A stretch of DNA of 64,000 nt from Diphasiastrum complanatum (lineage: Eukaryota > Streptophyta > Lycopodiopsida > Lycopodiales > Lycopodiaceae). The stretch covers positions 17,741,353-17,805,352 of the forward strand of contig CM055105.1 of the NCBI GenBank assembly GCA_029204225.1, in the 5' to 3' direction. Positions 47,890-51,679 of the stretch are shown piece after piece. The notes beneath the pieces were generated by a model, which searched no databases, had not been told where the DNA came from, and saw nothing but the letters and a program-made list of their open reading frames with translations. Position 1 is the first letter of the stretch; each line of letters opens with the position of its first letter. The position numbers and the translations under genes are program-made.

Positions 47890-48151
47890 AGACAAAATTT
47901 CAGTTTGAAAACTTAATATCACTTATTAATAGCTAGCTGCTTAGCATTCAATGGACACGATGTATCAAAAAGATCCATACCTCAGGGACATGAACACTCT
48001 GCGCTTTCACAGTTTGTTCAACATTGGAACCATTCGGTATAGGTATAAGGCGCTCCGTATCAGAAGAAATCAATTCATACTTGTTGGTCAATGACATTAT
48101 TACTCTATTATCTTGAGGCCGCAGCTCAGATTCTTGCACCTGAGGCTCCAT
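5951..48151 (-). CDS. NRAMP: NRAMP metal ion transporter, 13 exons, 561 aa
   Basis: Join (minus strand): 48151-47981, 38926-38848, 38715-38675, 29695-29617, 9314-9210, 8982-8873, 8781-8600, 8396-8327, 8140-7967, 7803-7699, 7442-7311, 7136-7041, 6292-5951. Every junction is GT-AG and preserves frame; the total is 1686 nt. NRAMP proteins are proton-coupled importers of Mn2+/Fe2+ (some also carry Cd2+ or Zn2+) with about 11-12 membrane helices at the plasma or endomembranes. The diagnostic parts are present: metal-binding DPGN in helix 1 (residues 80-83), MPHN in helix 6 (255-258), and the transport signature [17 protein letters not shown] (356-372). Sequence and exon phases resemble AtNRAMP1/6 (group I). 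The ATG is the first in frame: a TAA lies at 48181-48179, 27 nt upstream. Introns 1, 3 and 4 exceed 8.9 kb and are filled with transposons. No coding damage is visible. The metal specificity and membrane location cannot be read from sequence. Confidence 0.95.
7041..7136 (-). CDS. NRAMP: NRAMP exon 12 (residues 417-448)
   Basis: Encodes [17 protein letters not shown], then the loop [11 protein letters not shown]. Acceptor ATGATGCAG|ATGATA, donor AATAAG|GTTGGT. A nearby upstream AG (after CTTATAG) would add about ten residues not expected in the family. Confidence 0.9.
7311..7442 (-). CDS. NRAMP: NRAMP exon 11 (residues 373-416)
   Basis: Encodes [18 protein letters not shown] and [19 protein letters not shown]. 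Acceptor TTGGACAG|GGTTTC, donor TCTTCA|GTAAGT. Confidence 0.95.
7699..7803 (-). CDS. NRAMP: NRAMP exon 10 (residues 338-372), transport signature
   Basis: Encodes [18 protein letters not shown] followed by the consensus transport motif [17 protein letters not shown]. Acceptor GTTTGCAG|AATGTC, donor ATGCAG|GTATTG. Confidence 0.95.
7967..8140 (-). CDS. NRAMP: NRAMP exon 9 (residues 280-337)
   Basis: Encodes the helix 7 region ([15 protein letters not shown]) and the loop ending [12 protein letters not shown]. Acceptor TTCACAG|GATGGC, donor TTGAAA|GTATGT. Confidence 0.95.
8327..8396 (-). CDS. NRAMP: NRAMP exon 8 (residues 256-279)
   Basis: Encodes [16 protein letters not shown] and on to GIK, completing the helix 6 MPHN motif whose His is important for transport in studied relatives. 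Acceptor GATGCAG|GCACAA, donor ATTAAG|GTATTT. Confidence 0.95.
8600..8781 (-). CDS. NRAMP: NRAMP exon 7 (residues 196-256)
   Basis: Encodes [16 protein letters not shown], a hydrophilic loop and [14 protein letters not shown], the start of helix 6. Acceptor TTTTGCAG|ATACGC, donor ATGCC|GTACGT. Confidence 0.95.
8873..8982 (-). CDS. NRAMP: NRAMP exon 6 (residues 159-195)
   Basis: Encodes [17 protein letters not shown] to LALQQYG, covering helix 4. Acceptor GAATGCAG|TTATTG, donor TATGGG|GTAATG. Confidence 0.95.
9210..9314 (-). CDS. NRAMP: NRAMP exon 5 (residues 124-159)
   Basis: Encodes [11 protein letters not shown], then [14 protein letters not shown], the helix 3 region. Acceptor TAAACAG|GAAAGC, donor CCAGAAG|GTTGCA. 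The last base starts the Val codon completed by exon 6. Confidence 0.95.
9880..10320 (-). mobile_element. LINE B fragment (RT thumb), intron 4
   Basis: The minus strand from 10315 reads a decayed counterpart of [21 protein letters not shown], then a stop, then NGQPLEV and a YTYLGVLF block. It starts immediately beside the (CTTT)n tail of LINE C, as a 5'-truncated insertion at that tail would. The left end is unclear and carries no recognisable tail. Confidence 0.6.
10321..10528 (-). mobile_element. LINE C 3' end with (CTTT)n tail, intron 4
   Basis: On the minus strand the family 3' end is seen (TGGGAGC... CTTGACATGTACC ... ATTAATAAAGATC), followed by (CTTT)n at 10350-10321. It is truncated to about 180 bp and begins exactly where the (CT)n tail of LINE D ends. 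Confidence 0.75.
10529..11697 (-). mobile_element. LINE D C-terminus and 3' UTR with (CT)n tail, intron 4
   Basis: The minus strand carries [17 protein letters not shown], the counterpart of [14 protein letters not shown] in LINE A, then a long decayed 3' UTR, the family 3' end at about 10690-10601 and a roughly 72-bp (CT)n tail at 10600-10529. Its upstream part is cut off by the Copia 1 LTR that starts at 11698, so Copia 1 probably inserted into it. Confidence 0.75.
11698..12032 (+). repeat. Copia 1 5' LTR
   Basis: Begins TGTTGAAATAAATG and ends TTTGTCA, directly before the primer-binding site. It matches 19417-19664 closely, apart from the indel noted for the element. Confidence 0.85.
12033..12044 (+). 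other. Copia 1 primer-binding site
   Basis: TGGTATCAGAGC, complementary to the 3' end of plant initiator tRNA-Met, right after the LTR. Confidence 0.85.
12437..13381 (+). pseudogene. Copia 1 gag (UBN2-type) with disrupted zinc knuckle
   Basis: The likely start is ATG 12437 ([11 protein letters not shown]) rather than 12371, because family gags begin just before the [13 protein letters not shown] block. UBN2-like features follow: [25 protein letters not shown] and a lysine-rich linker. The nucleocapsid zinc knuckle is not in the long frame; [12 protein letters not shown] is readable in a different frame at about 13206-13245, with the final Cys back in the original frame, so one indel on each side has knocked it out. 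Gag would build the virus-like particle. Confidence 0.8.
13334..13593 (+). pseudogene. Copia 1 aspartic protease
   Basis: Starts in a frame different from gag with [17 protein letters not shown], containing the catalytic DSGA, and ends in [17 protein letters not shown], the usual end of the Copia protease. It stops at 13593 and the next frame begins immediately. Confidence 0.8.
13590..14513 (+). pseudogene. Copia 1 pre-integrase and integrase
   Basis: The first part (13590-13880) has the HHCC zinc module: [14 protein letters not shown], then CEACAMGK and a TAG. After the stop the core reads LVHSDLWGP with the first catalytic Asp, SNDGGEF with the second Asp region, [16 protein letters not shown] with the catalytic Glu, and then the [11 protein letters not shown] domain. 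The enzyme would join retroelement cDNA to the genome. The stop between zinc module and core inactivates it. Confidence 0.85.
14675..15445 (-). pseudogene. Copia 2 post-integrase linker and RT fragments
   Basis: Read on the minus strand, DVHFDEKNS starts the linker after integrase, then [19 protein letters not shown] and [13 protein letters not shown] give the RT start. The frame then jumps to [26 protein letters not shown] and [15 protein letters not shown], so the whole YVDD catalytic centre is deleted. The last residues (from about GTISLV) are antisense Copia 1. Confidence 0.8.
15447..16400 (-). pseudogene. Copia 2 zinc knuckle, protease and integrase start
   Basis: Reads a zinc knuckle [14 protein letters not shown] at about 16440-16395 in this frame, then [13 protein letters not shown] (protease active site), [36 protein letters not shown] and VHSDVCGPM. 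It ends after [19 protein letters not shown], where the rest of the integrase core is deleted. Confidence 0.8.
16244..17186 (-). pseudogene. Copia 2 gag with frameshift
   Basis: Begins [19 protein letters not shown] near 17186, with [13 protein letters not shown] and [11 protein letters not shown], then shifts frame near 17050 and continues through WDTLYTMY, the motif block [10 protein letters not shown]-like and [11 protein letters not shown] second shift precedes the zinc knuckle. It is a UBN2-type Copia capsid protein remnant. Confidence 0.75.
17861..17872 (-). other. Copia 2 primer-binding site
   Basis: The minus strand reads TGGTATCAGAGC next to the LTR that begins (plus strand) TGTTGGAAAG at 17873. 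Confidence 0.85.
17873..18200 (-). repeat. Copia 2 5' LTR
   Basis: Adjoins the primer-binding site and contains a minus-strand TATA box (TTTATATAGAC, about 18055-18045). The outer end is approximate because no partner LTR remains. Confidence 0.6.
18449..19380 (+). pseudogene. Copia 1 RT C-terminal half and RNase H
   Basis: Opens with [15 protein letters not shown], the YVDD-type catalytic motif with the last Asp replaced by Glu, then [36 protein letters not shown] and [10 protein letters not shown]. The frame shifts near 18965 into RNase [37 protein letters not shown] and [10 protein letters not shown], then after a stop [18 protein letters not shown] polypurine tract (GAGGGGGG, 19409-19416) precedes the 3' LTR. 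Confidence 0.85.
19417..19664 (+). repeat. Copia 1 3' LTR, truncated
   Basis: Begins TGTTTAAATAAATGCC and tracks the 5' LTR up to CTACTACTCT, where Gypsy sequence begins. Confidence 0.85.
19665..21905 (+). mobile_element. Gypsy 1, chromovirus fragment
   Basis: RNase H, integrase, chromodomain and a probable 3' LTR are present in order. Gag, protease and RT are missing, replaced by the Copia 1 LTR at a sharp junction. The likely LTR begins near 21525, after a short purine run (CAGGGGAGAG), and has a TATATG box near 21760. The LTR ends are not proven. Confidence 0.75.
19669..21299 (+). pseudogene. Gypsy 1 RNase H, integrase and chromodomain
   Basis: RNase H reads [19 protein letters not shown], then DHQSLRYLF and ADALFHLP. 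The integrase zinc module follows: the [20 protein letters not shown] block and CPFCARNKY. The core shifts frame near 20390 and shows [14 protein letters not shown] and [15 protein letters not shown] deletion after that loses the end of the core. The final frame (20634-21299) carries [19 protein letters not shown] and a chromodomain, [20 protein letters not shown], which in relatives steers integration toward modified histones. Confidence 0.85.
21905..22745 (+). mobile_element. hAT-like relic: BED-finger and proline-rich region, copy 1
   Basis: In one frame near 21935-22010 it reads [19 protein letters not shown], a BED-type zinc finger (C-x2-C with the conserved TRLK...H helix) as found at the N-terminus of plant hAT transposases. 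A second frame (21920-22144) gives [13 protein letters not shown] proline-, serine- and alanine-rich stretch follows (to about 22560). The end is rich in repeated GGCACC/GCCGTG words (22660-22745). The same protein architecture recurs at 41.1 kb. It is frameshifted and incomplete. Confidence 0.55.
23072..23507 (+). repeat. Gypsy 2 5' LTR
   Basis: 436 bp, TGTTAGGG to TGTAACA. It is closely similar to 25472-25913 over its whole length with small indels. Confidence 0.92.
23515..25421 (+). pseudogene. Gypsy 2 pol remnant: RT end, RNase H, integrase, chromodomain
   Basis: The RT end reads [20 protein letters not shown] and [11 protein letters not shown]. RNase H (23777-24271) has [39 protein letters not shown] and SVADALSRI. 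The integrase zinc module (24277-24783) shows [13 protein letters not shown] and [10 protein letters not shown], then [15 protein letters not shown]. Most of the catalytic core is deleted; the frame resumes at 24780 with [18 protein letters not shown]. The chromodomain end (25143-25421) reads [14 protein letters not shown] and [18 protein letters not shown]. Stops at 24271 and 24783 and several shifts make it inactive. Confidence 0.88.
25472..25913 (+). repeat. Gypsy 2 3' LTR
   Basis: 442 bp, pairs with 23072-23507 and is followed by the CTCTC duplication. Confidence 0.92.
25919..28330 (+). mobile_element. Decayed LTR-retrotransposon-like region, intron 4
   Basis: Gypsy 2 sits in this sequence. 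A gag-like segment can be guessed near 26340-26460 ([16 protein letters not shown], then [12 protein letters not shown]), and a long frame at 26426-26809 is acidic without a recognised domain. The block TTGCGACGACTTATGTCCTC at about 27610 resembles one after the Gypsy 1 chromodomain (21389) and one just left of Gypsy 2 (about 23052), suggesting related elements. Nothing is intact. Confidence 0.35.
28331..29616. other. Intron 4, proximal part, nothing recognised
   Basis: AT-rich intronic sequence up to the exon 4 donor. No transposon domain or RNA gene was seen. Confidence 0.5.
29617..29695 (-). CDS. NRAMP: NRAMP exon 4 (residues 98-124)
   Basis: Encodes helix 2, from [12 protein letters not shown] to [10 protein letters not shown]. 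Acceptor TACTGCAG|CTGCTG, donor GTTACAG|GTATATG. It is isolated between introns of 9.0 and 20.3 kb. Confidence 0.95.
29696..30640. other. Intron 3 distal part, unrecognised, with a short tandem repeat
   Basis: No gene. A unit of about 77 bp occurs twice, at about 30317-30393 and 30395-30465. Each copy contains CATGTGTCAC, CAAGTGTCC and GAGCATATGAC in the same order. Confidence 0.5.
30653..33296 (-). mobile_element. Gypsy 3, decayed minus-strand element, intron 3
   Basis: Three pol pieces lie in element order on the minus strand. RT start at about 33150-33020: [20 protein letters not shown] then [14 protein letters not shown]. Integrase zinc module at about 31220-31060: [11 protein letters not shown] and YNFWWPNM. 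Chromodomain-like end at about 30820-30755: [16 protein letters not shown]. Other stretches, including a repeated unit at 31.4-31.9 kb, are unrecognised. Everything is frameshifted. Confidence 0.65.
31372..31905. repeat. Diverged direct repeat, spacing about 360 bp
   Basis: CTTCCGAAGTTCCGGACG at about 31377 and CTTCCGACGTTCCGGACG at about 31736 start two similar blocks. Each continues with CCTACTTT, GCCCTTT, GGCC and later a CCAGAACAGAAA word followed by CATGAACAA. Origin unknown. Confidence 0.55.
33300..34132 (+). mobile_element. LINE E C-terminus and 3' UTR with (CT)n tail, intron 3
   Basis: Reads [10 protein letters not shown], stop, then EHFLFRC, the same zinc-like end as LINE A, then [12 protein letters not shown] and [15 protein letters not shown]. 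The family 3' end (CTTGACATGTAC, TATATGCCTATTGGCATGG, GACATTAATAAA) is at about 34003-34061, followed by (CT)n to 34132. LINE F begins at the last CT. Confidence 0.8.
34186..35151 (+). pseudogene. LINE F ORF1 (coiled-coil nucleic-acid-binding protein)
   Basis: Starts at ATG 34186 after a G-rich leader. The N-terminal half is rich in Pro, Ser and Ala. A coiled coil follows (about residues 125-205, with [19 protein letters not shown] and heptad spacing). After TWASLFKDG the frame shifts at about 34810 to [17 protein letters not shown], and again near 34950 to [17 protein letters not shown] and on to the stop near 35150. This coiled-coil, RRM-like and C-terminal arrangement is that of LINE ORF1 proteins, which coat the RNA. 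Two frameshifts break it. Confidence 0.7.
35205..35592 (+). pseudogene. LINE F ORF2 endonuclease N-terminal part
   Basis: [12 protein letters not shown] resembles the start of an APE-type endonuclease. After several stops, a frame at 35384-35593 reads [14 protein letters not shown], then [11 protein letters not shown] and MAICYFPPD, which fits the middle of that domain. The sequence then joins the LINE 3' end, losing the catalytic C-terminal half and the RT. Confidence 0.65.
36000..36083 (+). repeat. (CT)n tail of LINE F
   Basis: About 84 bp of pure CT after ATTAATAAAGAT. Confidence 0.9.
36084..36200 (+). repeat. Five 23-bp tandem monomers
   Basis: Units such as GGAGCGATGTTCTGAGCTGA repeat about five times with a 23-bp period right after the LINE F tail and before a short reading frame. 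They look like 5' monomers of a retroelement promoter, but this is inference. Confidence 0.7.
36244..36465 (+). CDS. 73-aa retroelement ORF with PIP-box-like N-terminus
   Basis: The small protein starts [23 protein letters not shown] fits the PCNA-interaction pattern Q-x2-hydrophobic-x2-aromatic-aromatic, with Val at the hydrophobic position, and is followed by basic residues. A second, weaker match, TSTITHYF, lies near the C-terminus after a basic Ser/Arg-rich middle. It is preceded by the 23-bp monomers and followed by a SINE-like segment. It could be the start of a longer decayed retroelement protein, and I do not recognise a family. Expression is unknown. Confidence 0.4.
   Translation: MDHSQAHVTQFFQKRDREDITVLDFEVPTRRSKTQKVSHIFARSKIIRSSRASRQSTARSTSTITHYFQLTCS
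36466..36789 (+). mobile_element. Possible tRNA-derived SINE with LINE-like 3' end and (CT)n tail
   Basis: TAGAGCAGGTGG (36475) resembles a Pol III A box and TGGTCAAGCTT (36519) a weak B box. They are 44 nt apart, the spacing in a tRNA, and CTTGC/GCAAG can pair between them. The end (CTTATGTACC, GGGTACCAAAAGACGTTAATAA, written here in parts) mirrors the LINE family 3' end and is followed by (CT)n at 36707-36789. The B box is only a partial match, so this is tentative. Confidence 0.45.
36790..37091 (+). mobile_element. LINE G 3' end, first part
   Basis: A LINE 3' UTR segment begins right after the CT tract, runs through GACGTTTCATACGCTCCC and ACCACATACTTGACAT, and is then interrupted by a hAT-like element. 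It resumes at 37775. Confidence 0.8.
37092..37774. mobile_element. Non-autonomous hAT-like element, 683 bp, 8-bp target duplication
   Basis: The element starts CAATGTTTC and ends GAACACTG, so its termini read CAATGTTTC and CAGTGTTCC. It is flanked by CTTGACAT on both sides (37084-37091 and 37775-37782). CARTG-like ends and 8-bp duplications are hallmarks of hAT elements. The terminal regions are rich in TTTCGAA/CGTTTCG words. The inside is a direct duplication of about 220 bp (about 37219-37438 and 37439-37665) with no transposase domain. Confidence 0.85.
37775..37940 (+). mobile_element. LINE G 3' end, second part, with CT-rich tail
   Basis: Continues CTTGACATGTAC, TATATGCCTTTTGGCATGG, GACATTAATAAAG and a tail of TTTC/CT repeats to 37940. 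The first eight bases are the hAT target duplication. Confidence 0.85.
37941..38608 (+). mobile_element. LINE H C-terminus and 3' end with (CT)n tail, intron 3
   Basis: Starts at the end of the previous tail with [15 protein letters not shown] (LINE C-terminal block), then a 3' UTR nearly identical in layout to LINE G, then the family 3' end at about 38463-38524 and (CT)n to 38608. The tail ends 66 bp before the exon 3 donor of NRAMP. Confidence 0.85.
38525..38608 (+). repeat. (CT)n tail of LINE H
   Basis: About 84 bp of CT. In the NRAMP transcript it is a (GA)n run near the start of intron 3. Confidence 0.9.
38675..38715 (-). CDS. NRAMP: NRAMP exon 3 (residues 84-97)
   Basis: Encodes [14 protein letters not shown], the conserved block after DPGN. 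Acceptor TGTAG|TTGAA, donor TATGAG|GTGCGG. At 41 bp this is the smallest exon, and the donor is followed after 66 nt by the purine tract of a LINE tail. Confidence 0.95.
38848..38926 (-). CDS. NRAMP: NRAMP exon 2 (residues 58-83)
   Basis: Reads [20 protein letters not shown] and on to DPGN, the first membrane helix with the metal-coordinating Asp and Asn. Acceptor AATAG|GAACG, donor AATT|GTGAGTA. The intron to exon 3 is 132 bp. Confidence 0.95.
38927..40360. other. Intron 1 distal part, nothing recognised
   Basis: AT-rich intronic sequence with short frames only. Confidence 0.5.
40367..40458. repeat. Compound (CT)n(TA)n microsatellite
   Basis: About 50 bp of CT followed by about 40 bp of TA, then CCACGGTACCAAGG. 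Confidence 0.9.
41133..42165 (+). pseudogene. hAT-like transposase N-terminal region, copy 2
   Basis: Starts [14 protein letters not shown]. Residues about 30-55 read [10 protein letters not shown] then [11 protein letters not shown], a BED zinc finger whose first Cys and last His are both Tyr here, unlike copy 1 at 21.9 kb. [12 protein letters not shown] and a long Pro/Ser/Ala-rich linker follow. In-frame TAGs fall at 41694 and 41997. Beyond them the same frame gives [20 protein letters not shown], which resembles the start of the hAT DUF659 region. A GT follows AHCAG-like sequence at 42159, a possible donor. The catalytic domain is absent. Confidence 0.5.
42265..42663 (+). pseudogene. Possible 3' exon of the hAT-like gene
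   Basis: After an acceptor-like ACCTTGCAG the frame reads [13 protein letters not shown], then an Arg/Glu run from a short (GA)n (42378-42409), then an acidic stretch [13 protein letters not shown] and [11 protein letters not shown]. It may be the end of the transposase gene after an internal deletion. No domain is recognised. Confidence 0.3.
42953..43318 (-). pseudogene. Minus-strand transposon ORF, one in-frame stop
   Basis: From ATG 43318 the frame reads [20 protein letters not shown], then [19 protein letters not shown], a TAG, then [26 protein letters not shown] and an acidic end GEESVVDP. It is charged and helical in character, 121 codons long, and convergent with the transposase-like frame. 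I do not recognise the family. It may be an accessory ORF of the element. Confidence 0.35.
43335..43455. repeat. Short tandem repeats built on CAGCCTCTCA
   Basis: Multiple imperfect copies of CTCACAGCCTCT and TGGCTCTCAC lie directly 5' of the minus-strand ORF. Confidence 0.75.
43520..43780. repeat. Imperfect tandem repeat, unit near 85-100 bp
   Basis: GTTGCTCCCC, CACGTGCTGCACTC and GTGGCCTGCTCC-like words recur in the same order about three times. Confidence 0.6.
43869..44022. repeat. Near-perfect inverted repeat, 70-bp arms, 14-nt loop
   Basis: The arms are 43869-43938 and 43953-44022, the loop is ATATATATATCATA. I count 68 of 70 paired positions. Each arm is built from GCGGTACCATAATG-like words. 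It lies in NRAMP intron 1, so the primary transcript would contain this stem. Confidence 0.92.
44186..44241. repeat. (TA)n microsatellite
   Basis: About 55 bp of alternating TA. Confidence 0.9.
44245..47240. other. Intron 1 middle part, no gene; one short tandem repeat
   Basis: No transposon domain recognised. A 70-bp unit beginning CTCGGCAGGTCTTTTATC occurs twice in tandem at 45029-45098 and 45099-45168. GTTCCGACC words with possible inverted symmetry lie at 46975-47040. Confidence 0.5.
47240..47887 (+). mobile_element. LINE I C-terminus and 3' end with (CT)n tail, intron 1
   Basis: Reads [20 protein letters not shown] (LINE C-terminal block), a decayed 3' UTR, then the family 3' end (CTTGACATGTAC, TATATGCCC, GCATGGAAAATACGTTAATA) and (CT)n at 47858-47887. 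The tail ends 93 bp before the exon 1 donor. Confidence 0.75.
47981..48151 (-). CDS. NRAMP: NRAMP exon 1 (residues 1-57)
   Basis: This exon encodes the hydrophilic cytosolic N-terminus, beginning [10 protein letters not shown] and ending VHVPE, which varies among NRAMPs. The donor CCTGAG|GTATGG leaves phase 0. It is placed 9 kb from exon 2 by frame, splice sites and the fit to the usual N-terminal length. It is the least conserved exon, so the assignment rests on context. Confidence 0.85.
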
Positions 48152-48990
48152 GAAAAGACTTCCGATTGCAATTTCTTGTTAGAAACAGAAAGACTGAATA
48201 AACCGGCTCTTCAAAAAGGTAACGGCCTAAACGCCAAATTTCCTTTCGCTATCCTTGCCATCTCAAAATCTTATTCCTCTTGCATAGAACTGACATGAAA
48301 ATGCATTGGAAATTCGAACTGCTATTGTAAGATAGCTCTACTGAAGGCGAGTATGAAGTAGTTGTACGTAAAGTTTTCATCCTTTCAGGTAAAAAGCAAA
48401 CGTGTAAAATGAGTAGTGTTTGCAGTACTTATTGAAATAAAAGCTCCTTTCATATATGTGCAGGTTATAGCAACTTTCATCCGATGCGCTGTGAGGAGCA
48501 ATTTTACAAAGCTTTTCTCACTTTTGCGAGACAAATGACACTTCACAATAATTGTAGTGCAATTGCAAGATTGAGAGAACACGGATAAAAAGCCAAACCG
48601 TGACAGGACCAGATTCGTAGAAAACCGAAAACCGCTATATAGGCGAGAGCGGCAAATTGTAAAATCCCAGACTATTTCGAATGTGGCAAGAAACTCTCAA
48701 AATCACCACAGCGGACATGCGAGCCTTCGGCAACCTAGACATACAAATTGCGGAAGATTGCGCAGGAGAATAGCTGTTCAAAAACTTCAATCCGCTAAAA
48801 AACAGACATGAAGAAGGTATGAATAATCACAACAAAGTGGTTGCCGGCATTTTCACATCATATCTGCCACGGATCTGCGGAAGTACAGCGAGGAAATAAC
48901 ATGAAGATCCAGGAATGGAGGGATGCATCGCGAGCGAGCGAGAGAGAGAGAAGGGGGAGAGAGTCTTGATTGAGCATGTTCTCCATTTAT
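48152..48990 (-). promoter_or_regulatory. NRAMP 5' UTR and promoter region (candidate)
   Basis: Upstream of the ATG the minus strand contains CTATATAG at 48642-48635 and a pyrimidine-rich patch at about 48963-48930 (CTCTCTCCCCCTTCTCTCTC), both common near plant transcription starts. A 5' UTR intron is possible. The start site cannot be fixed from sequence. Confidence 0.35.
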
Positions 48991-51029
48991 TGGAGAAATA
49001 AGGAGGAACAGAAAGATTATGAATACTCTACTCGTAATAAATTTAAGTTAAGCTTGTTAAACTTTCAATTTTAAGGTAGGTTAAGTTGTGGGTTGTGGCC
49101 AAGAGTAGCTAAAATTGTCCTTTAAACTCTGGGTTGTGAATAAGTAGATTGTCCAAAGATTTTGTGTGTCAAAGTAAAATGTGTCCATTTCAAGATATAA
49201 TTTACTCTTGGAAATTTTTTGTATCATGCCCATTTGAGATTGTGAAATATTTAGTCATTTACGTTTACCCTAGAGAGCATACATGTTATCCATGCCCCCC
49301 CAAAAAAATATGTGGTTATAGGCAAGCGAACTCAACGACTTTGTGCGTCTCAAAAAAAGTGTATTCATTTCGAGATATGATTTGCGCTTGGAATTTTTTG
49401 CATTGTGTCCATTTGAGTTTGTAAGATATTTACTCATTTGCCCTTATAAAGCATACATGTTATCTATGCATCAAAAATAGCGCCCAGCGCCCCCCCCCCC
49501 CCGTTGTCTTTTCAACCTCAAAAGTTTCTATCATATATGTAGATAATCTTTCGAATTTTTCCCATGAGGGGCCCTAGCTTGAATATTTTCACAAAGACAC
49601 ACCAACGGCAATACCATAGGTTTAGCCTATCTATGCAAGTATCACACTACAAGAAAACTCTTTGATTCCATGCACATTGCACTCTTCGAGCAACCTTTGT
49701 AAAGGATATGACATAGGTTAAGCCTATCTTTGCAAGCATTACTATTTGCCATGAGGCAAAAAAAAAAAAAAAGTAGACTCTAGTTAGTTATCGCCCACTG
49801 CATGGAAAGTAATTAAAATCCCATAATACAGCTATAGAAGGTTTTATGTACTCAAAAACTAAGCAAATTGCACAAATCGTGGGTATGTGGTAGACATGAA
49901 GATCCAATATGGATCGAGGGCACCTAGCAACAACAGGGAAAGTAATTAAAATTTCATAATACAACTATTGAAGATTTTACATTCTCAAAAAATAAGCAAG
50001 TTGAACAGATCATGGGTAGAGAGTGGTGTGATTATTATGTCCATGACCAGTACATAGGATACAGTATACTCCTAGTCTTGGATACACTGTACTCCAGTGA
50101 AACAAGCTGTTAGTTATGCCACGTCATACTGGACGTGACCCGAAAGTAACTAATATCCTTGTGAGGCCCAGAACACACTAAGTGGAGTTTAGACAAGGTA
50201 TGAGACAGTGTATGCATGTGTAGAGTTATCAATAGCAATTCTATGAATAGTTGGTCCATGCATAGGACTCTATTCTAGGTGAATCTATGTATAGGAACAT
50301 AGGGCTATGTGCCTAAAATGCTTTTGGCTCTATATAAGAGGTCCAAAATCGCCCTACTCATCATCATGGTTCTTGATTCATTGCCAGGCTCTCACTCTAC
50401 TTTCATGCTTCTTGTTCCTTGGCTTGGGGGTGAAGCTTCTACTTGGTTGGGTGGTTTCTCCACAGTGTGTTATCCTTTTGTGTTTAGGATTTGTAAGCAG
50501 GATCTAAGGAGCTTCCCTTGTAGTGACCCTTGTGGTAGACGTGAAAATCTAATATGAATTGGGCACCTATCCTCCAAATCAATCCTCTATTGGCACTTTG
50601 GTACATAGCCAAGCAAGCTAAAAGAGCATTGGCCAGCGCCAAAAGTCTTTTATCAAAAAAAAGAAAAAGGAGGAGGTCACAAAGGAAGTTTTCACTTTTA
50701 TGAATCGTAACAAGTTGTCTTTATACAAACTTACTCGCACTTGGAAACACACAGTGTGGGTCTTGTTGGACACTTCAATGCTTTCCCACGTCCATCCAAG
50801 GGGTTAATAGAAAACATATGGCTACAAGGCCTTATCCTAAGTTTAAACAAATTTTTTAAAACCATAAATTCCATTTGGTTCTAAGGTGCATTATAATCTC
50901 AGGGGCCAAGAATGTTGGATTTACCTCCTCTACTCTCCTAAATCCCATGTTACTCTAGTTCCATTCATCACTGCAACATTACATGCATTGTCGCACAATC
51001 GTCTATAACTAAAGACGGCAAGAGAATGT
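48991..51029. other. Upstream intergenic region with two small tandem duplications
   Basis: No gene recognised. A block of about 130 bp near 49163-49290 recurs diverged near 49340-49465 (spacing about 177 bp, both containing CATTTGAG and GCATACATGTTATC). A second pair, GGAAAGTAATTAAAAT with its following 80 bp, occurs near 49803 and 49938. Confidence 0.5.
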
Positions 51030-51667
51030 TGTGAGAGATTTTAACAAGTTTAGTCATATTTTGGTAAATTGTCAATTGAGGCCAAAACTCATTTTAGACT
51101 TAGAGATAAACTTTTTGAAGTTATATGAGTTTAAAATACATTCAATAAACACTTTTTGAAAGTGTGGGAAAGTTGGTAGTCGAGTTTGGGAGAGATTCAA
51201 ATTTGAACTTTGAAAACATTGAATCTAGTCCCAAAATAGTAGGGTTTTTCATATTGGAGGGAAAGCCAAGTGGCAAAGTAGGGTTTGGACCTGCTATATA
51301 TTGTTGTAACTCGTGGAGAAAGGGATCTTATCTCTTCTCTCTCTCATTTCATCATTATATCTCTTTGGGTTCTACTACTCATTGGTGCACTCTCATGATG
51401 TTATCTTGCAATTCTATGTGTAGAATGGTCATTTATTGCTATTTTTGGCTCCACACGTGTGAAATACAGTAGGGTACTGTAATTGTATGAAAAAAAAACT
51501 ATATTTTATGTTTTGGTTCATGTTTGATCGGTATCTCTTAGAGTTCGCATCTCATTTTGTACGTAGATGCTGATTTTTCTACATTGGCAGGATTGTTGGT
51601 TTGCTCTCTTTGTAACCAAAGATCAGGGACATGGATTTGGACCTTGAATGATCTGAAATCCTTCACA
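51030..51667 (+). repeat. Copia 4 5' LTR
   Basis: Starts TGTGAGAGATT and ends AATCCTTCACA. Contains CCTGCTATATATTG (TATA region) and a start-site-like region downstream. Confidence 0.85.
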
Positions 51668-51679
51668 TGGTATCAGAGC
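51668..51679 (+). other. Copia 4 primer-binding site
   Basis: TGGTATCAGAGC directly after the LTR. Confidence 0.85.
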
